Below are positions 1-6,240 of a stretch of 16,683 nt of DNA, piece by piece (positions within the stretch are counted from its first letter, which is position 1; each line of letters begins with the position of its first letter). The position numbers and the translations under genes are program-made. The notes below the pieces were generated by a model. It was given only the letters and a program-made list of their open reading frames with translations, ran no database searches and was not told where the DNA came from. Location of the stretch: the NCBI GenBank assembly GCA_029983495.1, contig JASBZJ010000015.1, positions 1 to 16,683 on the forward strand, given 5' to 3'. The DNA is from Porphyromonas sp. Lineage in GTDB: Bacteria; Bacteroidota; Bacteroidia; Bacteroidales; Porphyromonadaceae.

Positions 1-177
1 TAAGGTGTCGCCTAGGGTGTGAGCTGATTCAGCTATAAGTGCGTTACTACCGGCATACATTCCCCCTGCTAGAACAAAGAGGGTAAAAAACAAATTCAAC
101 CAAAAGGTTAAGGCAATAGCATTACGAAACCCTTTAGGATGCAAAGATGCTTGAGGTATGGGGTTATGACAATACAT
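1..177 (-). CDS. Cation diffusion facilitator (CDF) family metal transporter, N-terminal fragment
   Basis: The first 59 codons, from an ATG at 177 to the window edge, are open; the rest of the gene lies outside. The peptide has a short polar N-terminus (MYCHNPIPQASLH), then a hydrophobic helix (about residues 21-42) and the start of a second helix with the segment IAESAHTLGD. CDF exporters carry an SxALxxDxxHxxxD pattern here, where the Asp/His residues bind Zn2+, Co2+, Mn2+ or Fe2+. In this protein the HxxxD part is intact and the first Asp is replaced by Glu (E50). The inferred role is metal-ion/proton antiport out of the cytoplasm; the metal cannot be told from this fragment. It starts 51 bases after the phosphatase gene and has a possible promoter of its own in that gap. 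Confidence 0.72.
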   Translation of the reverse strand, partial: MYCHNPIPQASLHPKGFRNAIALTFWLNLFFTLFVLAGGMYAGSNALIAESAHTLGDTL

Positions 178-214
178 AGTAACGGATGGTAACAAAACAA
201 AGGATTTGCTTACA

Positions 215-222
215 CAAAGCTA
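215..222 (-). promoter_or_regulatory. Candidate Bacteroidetes -7 promoter box for the CDF gene
   Basis: On the minus strand this reads TAGCTTTG, an exact match to the Bacteroidetes -7 consensus TAnnTTTG. It would place transcription initiation near 210 and give a leader of about 33 bases before the ATG at 177. I do not see a good TTTG -33 element at the usual 19-21 base spacing, so this rests on the -7 box alone. Confidence 0.4.
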
Positions 223-227
223 TGCCA

Positions 228-239
228 ATTACCGGTAAT
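228..239. promoter_or_regulatory. 12-base perfect palindrome, possible operator ahead of the CDF gene
   Basis: The sequence ATTACCGGTAAT is a perfect 12-base inverted repeat with no spacer. It covers the stop codon of the phosphatase gene (229-231) and ends 5 bases upstream of the TAGCTTTG box. That places it in the -12 to -30 region of the putative promoter, where a repressor or a MerR-type activator would bind. The regulatory role is inference; a 12-base palindrome can also occur by chance. Confidence 0.3.
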
Positions 240-765
240 CGATTGAAATTAAAGTTGCAAAAGGTGGAGTGGAAGCAAAAACTTGACGTAATGGCAGGCC
301 CGAAACAAGGCTACGGATAGCATTAATTACCCCACCATGGCAAAAAACCATAATATGGCTTAGCCCCACTTGCTTTTTTTCATCGAGAAAACTTTTTACG
401 CGTAACTGTTGCTCGCGCAAAGATTCTCCTCCCGGGAAAGGGTTTTCAACATAGTATTCGAAATATGCTTCGATATCTTCATTAACAAGTATTTCCTCCC
501 AAGGGTGCATTTCCAACTCACCAAAATTAAGTTCTTTGAGGCGGTTGTCGAAAACTATAGGCGAAAAGCCCACATACTCGGCCAAAAGCTTGGCTCGAGT
601 AAGTGGACTTGAAAAAATTGCATCGGGCTTTAAGTGTTGTACACTTTGCTTAAGGATTTCGGCCTCGGTAGCGAAGTTTGCCGAAACAGCAACATCGGTA
701 TTCCCATAGCATACAATATTACCATCGAGTTCAACCGAAGTGTGGCGAATAAGACTAAGATGCAT
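229..765 (-). CDS. cobC: Alpha-ribazole phosphatase, histidine phosphatase superfamily
   Basis: A 178-residue cytoplasmic enzyme of the phosphoglycerate-mutase-like histidine phosphatase superfamily. The catalytic set is visible: LIRHT with R7 and the phospho-accepting H8, the SPLTR segment with R57, the acid/base residue E78 in RLKELNFGE, and H143 in FCHGG. RHT in place of the usual RHG, followed by a CYGNTDV segment, is typical of CobC-type alpha-ribazole-5'-phosphate phosphatases. These remove a phosphate while the lower ligand loop of cobalamin is assembled. No other cobalamin gene is nearby, so the substrate is assigned from sequence resemblance only; a broader phosphatase role is possible. 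It begins 23 bases after the S4-domain gene and is probably co-transcribed with it. Confidence 0.8.
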   Translation of the reverse strand: MHLSLIRHTSVELDGNIVCYGNTDVAVSANFATEAEILKQSVQHLKPDAIFSSPLTRAKLLAEYVGFSPIVFDNRLKELNFGELEMHPWEEILVNEDIEAYFEYYVENPFPGGESLREQQLRVKSFLDEKKQVGLSHIMVFCHGGVINAIRSLVSGLPLRQVFASTPPFATLISIDYR

Positions 766-788
766 AGGTAAAATAACTGAGAGTTATA

Positions 789-1565
789 CTAATCGTTGAA
801 CTCGGAGTACTTATCAGCTCTTCTTCGCGAATCGTTATTACGGCGTTGATCGGGTCGCTTACTTTTGAAGTTCGCATTTTTAGGTCGCGAGGAGTTATTT
901 CGTGAGTTATTTTTCATTCCATCTCGGTTACGGTCGGGGCGTTGTGGACGTGGAGTATTATTAGAACGCTCGCCTTCCCGACTACGGGATGAAATAGAAG
1001 ATGAGGAGGAGCGCGACGAATATCCCGAAGACTTAACCGAAAAATCGGTTGGTTCGAATTCGCTACTCATAAAACCATTGTGATGTTCGGCAACGTTACG
1101 CATAGGTTTTGTAAAGCCTTTTTTCGAGCTTGAGGACTTATTATAACGCCGATTTTGTGAAGAAAAATCGTCCTCATCATCGAATTTTTTAAACTTGGCC
1201 GGTCGTCCTCCACCTTTGGCATTTCGCTTTCCTCCCGTGTAATCGCTTCCCTTACTCGTACGCTGCTTTCGCATCGAGGGACGAGCAAAATTATCGTCGT
1301 CGGTAAGGAAATCATCGTCGGCAAATCGCATTGCAGCAACCTGTTCGGCAATACGCATTTTTTGTTCAGCTGCATACTCGCGAATAATATCTTCAACCGG
1401 GAGTTCCTCGCCATCGAGAAGAACAATGTCGGTTTCTTCAACAACATCGCTCAGTTTTGCGAGTTCGCCGTTAATAGTAACACGGCAATCGGTAATAAGC
1501 TCTTCAACTTCGCGTCGGCTTCCAAGACCCGAATCGCTAAGCAATTTGTTAATACGGATGTTCAT
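789..1565 (-). CDS. S4-domain RNA-binding protein with long disordered basic tail, no catalytic domain
   Basis: A 258-residue protein. Residues 3-50 form an S4 RNA-binding domain (RINKLLSDSGLGSRREVEEL, then VTINGE and a DIVLLDGEEL end), as found at the N-terminus of RluB/RsuA-type pseudouridine synthases. In those enzymes the catalytic domain follows, beginning near a YLLLNKP-like segment. Here the chain instead continues as a charged helix (about 57-85), an acidic patch (DDDFLTDDD) and about 160 residues of Ser-, Asn-, Arg- and Lys-rich low complexity with almost no hydrophobic residues. The catalytic Asp motif is absent. I infer an rRNA- or ribosome-associated binding protein, not an enzyme. 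Its ATG lies inside the end of the glycosyltransferase gene (17-base overlap), which implies translational coupling. Confidence 0.75.
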   Translation of the reverse strand: MNIRINKLLSDSGLGSRREVEELITDCRVTINGELAKLSDVVEETDIVLLDGEELPVEDIIREYAAEQKMRIAEQVAAMRFADDDFLTDDDNFARPSMRKQRTSKGSDYTGGKRNAKGGGRPAKFKKFDDEDDFSSQNRRYNKSSSSKKGFTKPMRNVAEHHNGFMSSEFEPTDFSVKSSGYSSRSSSSSISSRSREGERSNNTPRPQRPDRNRDGMKNNSRNNSSRPKNANFKSKRPDQRRNNDSRRRADKYSEFND

Positions 1566-2511
1566 TGCTTTGAACTTGTTCGTTTTGGGGGTGAATCGTT
1601 TCGTTTATAGTTGTAATAATATTTGTAAGCATTGAGGTATTATTATCGTCCTCGAAAGGGTAAAGAGAAACCTTTGTTCCCACAAGTTCCGCTTCGAAAA
1701 GCAGGGAACTACTTGCACCTATAAGCAGGGTTAAACGCTGCAATAAATCGAGTTCGATAGGAAACAGCAAATTTATAGGTACACAGGATATACGGCTAGT
1801 ATTGCAAGGGATTTTTTGCGTAATAGACGGATGCGTAATATAAACCACAACAACTGTTGGGAATTTACTCAGTATTTCTCCTACAAATTCTGTAGCTTGC
1901 ACAATTCGAGCATTTGTAGGATGCTCGTCCTTACCAAAAGGGGCAAAACCTATTAAAGGAACGTTAGCGGGAAGAGATGGGCTAGCCTCCTGTAAAAAAG
2001 AGAGCTCTAATTTTGGAGAAAGGGGGGGACAAGCTATTTTGGGTGTTAGCAAAGCTCGGGCAAAAGTATTATCGATTTGCTCGCGAGCATAATTACGATA
2101 AACAAAAGGAATGGGTAAGGAAAATGATCGTGTGCGGGAAGACTCCTTACCAGTTCTGTATCGTTTTACGGCAATACGTTTGGTTTTCATCCGTAAAGAA
2201 ACATAAAACGAAAGTATGCGTGCGTAAAAACTACGATCGAAATCGAGTACTAAATCGAACCGCTGCTTAAATAACAAGCGAGCTAAACGCTGAATAACCA
2301 TCGGGCCAAAGTGCCCTTTTTTAGTGGCAATGGTCATAACTTCGAGGTTCGAAGGTGAATCGATAAGCAAACCAGCAATAGATGGCTTTATAAGATATAT
2401 AAACCTATACTGCGGATAACTATGCGCTACACAGTATAACGAACGCAAGGTTAAGGCTACATTGCATAACGAACTACCTTGTATAACAAGTACCTGCTTT
2501 GTTGTACTCAT
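1549..2511 (-). CDS. Divergent glycosyltransferase family 9 (heptosyltransferase-like) protein
   Basis: A 320-residue protein resembling GT9 enzymes, which transfer heptose or related sugars to the lipopolysaccharide core at the cytoplasmic face of the inner membrane. The N-terminal half has the GT9 Rossmann layout: VLVIQGSSLCNVALTLRSLY (residues 7-26), a YRFIYLI strand, then RFDLVLDFDRSFYARIL (84-100). The C-terminal half begins with LIGFAPFGKDEHP (186-198), matching the IGIAPF...K region of the family. The usual MDSANMHLA-type motif that helps bind the sugar nucleotide is eroded to IGASSSLLFEAEL (264-276). The enzyme may therefore have another donor or reduced activity. The gene starts about 110 bases after the folD terminator and overlaps the S4-domain gene. 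It carries a run of seven C on the coding strand (2022-2028). Confidence 0.68.
   Translation of the reverse strand: MSTTKQVLVIQGSSLCNVALTLRSLYCVAHSYPQYRFIYLIKPSIAGLLIDSPSNLEVMTIATKKGHFGPMVIQRLARLLFKQRFDLVLDFDRSFYARILSFYVSLRMKTKRIAVKRYRTGKESSRTRSFSLPIPFVYRNYAREQIDNTFARALLTPKIACPPLSPKLELSFLQEASPSLPANVPLIGFAPFGKDEHPTNARIVQATEFVGEILSKFPTVVVVYITHPSITQKIPCNTSRISCVPINLLFPIELDLLQRLTLLIGASSSLLFEAELVGTKVSLYPFEDDNNTSMLTNIITTINETIHPQNEQVQSNEHPY
2022..2028. repeat. Homopolymer tract (C7 on the coding strand) inside the glycosyltransferase gene
   Basis: Seven identical bases encode Pro162-Pro163 and the first base of the next codon of the GT9-like gene. A gain or loss of one base would truncate the enzyme. 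Tracts of this kind drive phase variation of surface-sugar enzymes in some bacteria, but seven bases is at the short end, and this role is inference. Confidence 0.35.
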
Positions 2512-2832
2512 ATATTTAATTTTTCATAGTCCTTTGCATTACGAAACCATTGAAAAAGTACTCTATAATACACCGCAATAATTATATAGGCTAGCAACTC
2601 TACGACAAAAATGAGCAAATAAAAAAGGCAAAGCCTTGGTGCATTACTACACTACAAAGCTTTGCCAAACATTTTTATTATAACAAAGTATACAAGCCAC
2701 ACTTAAAGCACCAACCCTTATAAGGGAGGCAAAACTAAAAGCCGTGAAAAAGAAAAAGATTGTCGAGCCTCGCTCGCAAGAGTAGTATGCTCTACTCGTT
2801 TGGGTCGGCAAAAAAAACATAGCAGGGCTTTG
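2512..2832. other. Intergenic region between folD and the glycosyltransferase gene
   Basis: I find no convincing gene, tRNA or promoter consensus in these 321 bases. The region holds the folD terminator (2621-2666). It also has a perfect 6-base stem, GAGTAG/CTACTC with a 6-base loop (2780-2797), in the folD 3' untranslated region, which lacks a T-tract. Bases 2512-2620 should contain the glycosyltransferase promoter. The nearest match to TAnnTTTG there is TACTTTTT, read on the minus strand around 2555-2562, and it is too weak to call. Confidence 0.5.
2621..2666 (-). terminator. Rho-independent terminator after folD
   Basis: On the minus strand a stem of 12 pairs with one mismatch is formed by 2655-2666 and 2627-2638. 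Its outer 8 pairs, GGCAAAGC/GCTTTGCC, are perfect. The 16-base loop is followed by six T and then ATTTG. It lies about 170 bases after the folD stop and closes the ftsK-to-folD run. Confidence 0.75.
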
Positions 2833-3720
2833 TTAAAAGCCTATTTCTTTACGTCCGGCTTTAAGTGTATTAATCATGAGCGAAACGATGGTCATAGGGC
2901 CTACACCACCAGGAACAGGGGTAATGTACGAACACTTAGGAGCGACCTCATCAAAAACCACATCGCCCGAAAGGCGGAAGCCACTTTTTTTCGTTGCATC
3001 GGGTACACGTGTTGTACCAACGTCAACAACAATAGCACCTTCCTTAACCATATCACCTTTAAGGAACCCGGGCGATCCCATTGCAGCGATAATTAAATCG
3101 GCATCGCGAGTATAGTTTTCAATATCTTTAGTTGCGCTATGGCAAACTGTAACCGTGCAATTACCTGGTTGTGCTTTGCGCATTAACAATTGTGCGATAG
3201 GCTTACCAACAATATTGCTACGCCCTAAAACAACACAATGCATACCCTTAGTATTGATATTATAGCGGTCGAGCAGTTCTATAATTCCCTGTGGTGTAGC
3301 CGAAACAAACCCGGGCAATCCAATTGATAGTCGACCAACGTTAATGGGGTGAAAGCCATCAACGTCCTTACGATAATCAACACGTTCAATTACCTTTTGC
3401 TCATCGATATGCTTGGGTAAAGGTAGTTGTACAATAAAGCCGTCTACATCGGGGTTGGCATTAAGCTTATCAATCGCTTCAAAAAGTTGCGCTTCGGTAA
3501 CATCAGCTTCAAAACGTATAAGCGACGAAGCAAAACCGACCTGTTCGCAGGCTTTTACTTTCGAGGCAACATAAGTTTCGCTTCCTCCATCGTGCCCAAC
3601 GAGTATAGCAGCTAGATGTGGTCGCTTACCGCCATTCTGCACAATACGTTCAACTTCTTTGGCAATCTCTTCCTTAATTTCGGTAGAGATTCTCTTTCCA
3701 TCAAGAATTTTGTAATCCAT
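2833..3720 (-). CDS. folD: Bifunctional methylenetetrahydrofolate dehydrogenase / methenyltetrahydrofolate cyclohydrolase
   Basis: A full-length FolD of 295 residues. It interconverts 5,10-methylene-THF, 5,10-methenyl-THF and 10-formyl-THF with NADP(H), supplying one-carbon units for purines and fMet-tRNA. Family signatures are clear. [13 protein letters not shown] carries the catalytic Tyr50 and Lys54. [15 protein letters not shown] and [14 protein letters not shown] form the folate pocket. The Rossmann region has [11 protein letters not shown], and [10 protein letters not shown] closes the C-terminal part. The start is the ATG at 3720, giving the usual MxxxILDGK beginning. It follows ffh by 69 bases with no terminator between them and is probably the last gene of the ftsK-lolA-panD-ffh-folD run. 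Confidence 0.97.
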   Translation of the reverse strand: MDYKILDGKRISTEIKEEIAKEVERIVQNGGKRPHLAAILVGHDGGSETYVASKVKACEQVGFASSLIRFEADVTEAQLFEAIDKLNANPDVDGFIVQLPLPKHIDEQKVIERVDYRKDVDGFHPINVGRLSIGLPGFVSATPQGIIELLDRYNINTKGMHCVVLGRSNIVGKPIAQLLMRKAQPGNCTVTVCHSATKDIENYTRDADLIIAAMGSPGFLKGDMVKEGAIVVDVGTTRVPDATKKSGFRLSGDVVFDEVAPKCSYITPVPGGVGPMTIVSLMINTLKAGRKEIGF

Positions 3721-3789
3721 AATTGGAATTGGGTATAAGGTTAATAGAAAAGACTAAATACTGAAAAACGAGGGTTGAATAAATATGGG

Positions 3790-5118
3790 TTAACGGCGTT
3801 TGGGTTTGCGTTTCATTGCACCACGCATGCCCATACTTTGTACCTGCTTCATCATTTTCCGTGCTTGGTCGAACTGCTTAATCAGCCGATTTACTTCTTC
3901 AATTGAAGTTCCACTACCTTTAGCAATACGTAAGCGACGCGACCCATTAAGTACGCCTGGATGGCTACGTTCCTCGGGGGTCATTGAATCGATAATGGCT
4001 TCAATACTCTTAAAGGCATCATCGCTAATATCGATATCCTTCATCATTTTTCCAACTCCAGGAATCATAGCGATGAGGTCTTTCAGATTTCCCATCTTCT
4101 TAATTTGGCGAATCTGCTTATGGAAGTCGTTAAAGTCGAACTGATTCTTAGCAATTCGCTGTTCAAGTCGCTTTGCTTCCTCGTCGTCGATTTGTTGCTG
4201 AGCTCGTTCTACTAACGAAACGATGTCGCCCATGCCGAGAATACGATCGGCCATACGAGACGGATGGAATACCGTAAGAGCATCCACTTTTTCGCCAGTA
4301 CCAACAAACTTTATAGGTTTGTTAACCACCGAACGAATCGAAAGTGCAGCTCCGCCACGCGTGTCGCCATCGAGCTTTGTTAAAACTACGCCATCGAAGT
4401 TTAACCTATCGTTAAACTCCTTCGCTGTATTTACAGCATCCTGCCCGGTCATAGCATCAACAACGAAAAGTATTTCGCTAGGCGAAATAGCCTCCTTTAT
4501 AGCAGCTATTTCGTTCATCATCTCTTCATCAACAGCTAAACGACCTGCGGTATCGACAATAATCGTGTCGAATCCATTCTCGTTTGCGTAAGCTATGGCA
4601 TGCTTGGCAATGGCTACGGGGTTTTTATTTCCTTCCTCGCTGTAAACAGGTGTTTTTAAAGTGTTGCCAAGCACTTTTAACTGTTCTATGGCTGCAGGGC
4701 GATAAACGTCGCCAGCAACTAGTAGAGGCTTCTTTTTATGTTCTTTTTTTAGGTAATTAGCAAGTTTCCCCGAAAAAGTTGTTTTCCCAGACCCCTGCAA
4801 GCCCGACATAAGAATAACTGTTGGCTGTTGCGAAAGGTTTAGCCCAACGGCTTCGCTACCCATAAGTTTGGTAAGCTCGTCGTGTACAATTTTCACCATC
4901 ATTTCGCTTGGGCGAACAGCAGTAAGCACCTGTTGCCCCAACGCTTCTTCCTTAACTCGTTCGGTAAAGGTTTTCGCAACATCGTAGTTTACGTCGGCAT
5001 CAAGTAATGCACGGCGTACATCTTTAAGCGTTTCGGCAACGTTTAATTCGGTTATTCGGGCTTCTCCCTTAAGATTTTTGAACGAACGTTCTAGTCTTTC
5101 GCTGAGATTTTCAAACAT
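3790..5118 (-). CDS. ffh: Signal recognition particle protein, SRP54-type GTPase
   Basis: A full-length Ffh of 442 residues. With 4.5S RNA it binds signal sequences on ribosome-nascent chains and docks with FtsY to deliver inner-membrane proteins to SecYEG. The N domain occupies about residues 1-95. The G domain has the P-loop GLQGSGKT (106-113), DVYRPAAIEQL (137-147), DTAGR (189-193), TKLDGDTRGGAALS (247-260) and the closing GTGEKVDALTVFHP segment. The methionine-rich M domain follows, with MGNLKDLIAMIPGVGKMM, GSGTSIEEVNRLIKQF and a basic GMRGAMKRKPKRR tail suited to RNA binding. It lies 40 bases after panD. Confidence 0.98.
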   Translation of the reverse strand: MFENLSERLERSFKNLKGEARITELNVAETLKDVRRALLDADVNYDVAKTFTERVKEEALGQQVLTAVRPSEMMVKIVHDELTKLMGSEAVGLNLSQQPTVILMSGLQGSGKTTFSGKLANYLKKEHKKKPLLVAGDVYRPAAIEQLKVLGNTLKTPVYSEEGNKNPVAIAKHAIAYANENGFDTIIVDTAGRLAVDEEMMNEIAAIKEAISPSEILFVVDAMTGQDAVNTAKEFNDRLNFDGVVLTKLDGDTRGGAALSIRSVVNKPIKFVGTGEKVDALTVFHPSRMADRILGMGDIVSLVERAQQQIDDEEAKRLEQRIAKNQFDFNDFHKQIRQIKKMGNLKDLIAMIPGVGKMMKDIDISDDAFKSIEAIIDSMTPEERSHPGVLNGSRRLRIAKGSGTSIEEVNRLIKQFDQARKMMKQVQSMGMRGAMKRKPKRR

Positions 5119-5158
5119 GTAGGGTTAGTATGGGCAATTAAAAAATGATTTTACGGTT

Positions 5159-5503
5159 TCAAATTCGGTTGTTCTCGTTAGGGAAAACAACCTTTGGTTT
5201 AAAGGTTTTTGCTTCTTCAGCATTAAGCCAACAATAAGCCATAACAATAACAACATCGCCAGGCTGAGCTAAACGAGCGGCTGCACCATTTAGGCAAACC
5301 ATTCCGCTACCTGCAGGCCCTTCGATAACATAAGTTTCGAAACGCTCACCATTATTGTTGTTTACAATCTGTACTCTTTCGCCAGGTAATATGCCTGTGG
5401 CATCGATAAGCTCTTTATCCAAGGTTATGCTTCCTACGTAATTTAGGTCGGCTTCGGTTACACGAGCACGGTGTATCTTTGCCTTTAGCATCTGTAACAT
5501 CAT
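5159..5503 (-). CDS. panD: Aspartate 1-decarboxylase precursor
   Basis: A 114-residue pyruvoyl enzyme that makes beta-alanine from L-aspartate for pantothenate and coenzyme A. The self-cleavage site is NYVGSITLD. With the ATG at 5503 it falls at Gly24-Ser25, the same numbering as E. coli PanD, which supports this start over the internal Met codons. [14 protein letters not shown] before the site and [24 protein letters not shown] residues after it are classic; here the second motif reads [17 protein letters not shown]. The substrate-binding Arg/Lys positions look intact. No panB or panC is adjacent. It sits 74 bases after lolA and 40 bases before ffh, so it is probably co-transcribed with them. 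Confidence 0.97.
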   Translation of the reverse strand: MMLQMLKAKIHRARVTEADLNYVGSITLDKELIDATGILPGERVQIVNNNNGERFETYVIEGPAGSGMVCLNGAAARLAQPGDVVIVMAYCWLNAEEAKTFKPKVVFPNENNRI

Positions 5504-5577
5504 TACTTTCGAGGGTAATTTATTAGGAACAATCAGTTTCGTGTTTTATTTAAACCAGGAAAAAGGTTAAACCCATT

Positions 5578-6213
5578 CTACCGAAGATCAACAAGCTCAC
5601 TATTGGGGTACTGTTCTTCCTTTTGAACAAAATAATTACTGCTAAGGTCGCTTCGGGGTATAATCTTTGTTATTGTAATGTGCGAGGTTTCTCCTCCACG
5701 AAATTCCACATCAATCGCACTCACTGTTTTTCTTTTCGCATCCAAAGTTACTACAATACGCTGGTATAGACTACGATTATTTTTAGGTATGAGTTCAATA
5801 TTTTGTTCATTACCCCTACTGGATAACAAATTAAAGACGAAAAATTTTTCCCCACCACGCAATAATAGTATGGGGTTAAGCTGAATTATTTCCTCGTTAT
5901 TACTAGGGAGAAGTGTTAGCGTTCGTTCGCGATAATCGTAGTACGAAAGTTGCTCGCCATTATAGCAAACATCAAGGCTTTGATAACGAAGACGGAACTT
6001 ATTGTTGCTAAGTAAAAGGTTACCCGTACCACTAGCAAAAGGAGCTTGCTTGGCAATTGGCGATGAAATAGAAAAAAGCACTTCACTACCCTTTTGCAAG
6101 TGCAACGATACGGACGAAACAGTTTCGGCCGGCAACTGAGCTTTTACACGACCTGTAAACGCAACAAATAAACAAATAAGGACAAGCGAAACAAACAATC
6201 TACGAGTACTCAT
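5578..6213 (-). CDS. lolA: Periplasmic LolA-like outer-membrane lipoprotein carrier
   Basis: A 211-residue exported protein with a signal peptide (MSTRRLFVSLVLICLFVAFTG) and likely signal peptidase I cleavage after VKA (residue 25). The mature part fits the LolA/LolB half-barrel fold: GTGNLLLSNNKFRL (strands at about 62-75), SLDVCYNGEQLSYYDYRERTLTL (wydGktlw...Tl pattern), the IIQLNPILLL helix, and later strands in IVVTLDAKRKTVSAIDVEF. LolA carries lipoproteins across the periplasm to the outer membrane. The start lies 27 bases after the ftsK stop. A lolA gene directly behind ftsK is also seen in gammaproteobacteria, which supports the assignment. Sequence similarity is moderate, so another LolA-fold carrier remains possible. 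Confidence 0.75.
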   Translation of the reverse strand: MSTRRLFVSLVLICLFVAFTGRVKAQLPAETVSSVSLHLQKGSEVLFSISSPIAKQAPFASGTGNLLLSNNKFRLRYQSLDVCYNGEQLSYYDYRERTLTLLPSNNEEIIQLNPILLLRGGEKFFVFNLLSSRGNEQNIELIPKNNRSLYQRIVVTLDAKRKTVSAIDVEFRGGETSHITITKIIPRSDLSSNYFVQKEEQYPNSELVDLR

Positions 6214-6240
6214 AAAAACATCAACAAGCTAAAAGATTAA

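Noticed and set aside
1067..1447. Second minus-strand frame of 126 codons inside the S4-domain gene, considered as a frameshifted synthase domain
   Set aside because: Its product shows no pseudouridine synthase motif. The low-complexity tail in the main frame is continuous to its stop, so a frameshift does not explain the missing domain.
2780..2797. GAGTAG/CTACTC hairpin after folD as a second terminator
   Set aside because: The 6-base stem has no T-tract on either strand. The stem at 2627-2666 with six T is the better terminator.
4223..4591. Long plus-strand frame of 122 codons opposite ffh
   Set aside because: It is a mirror of the strongly conserved ffh coding sequence. It has no family features and no upstream signal.
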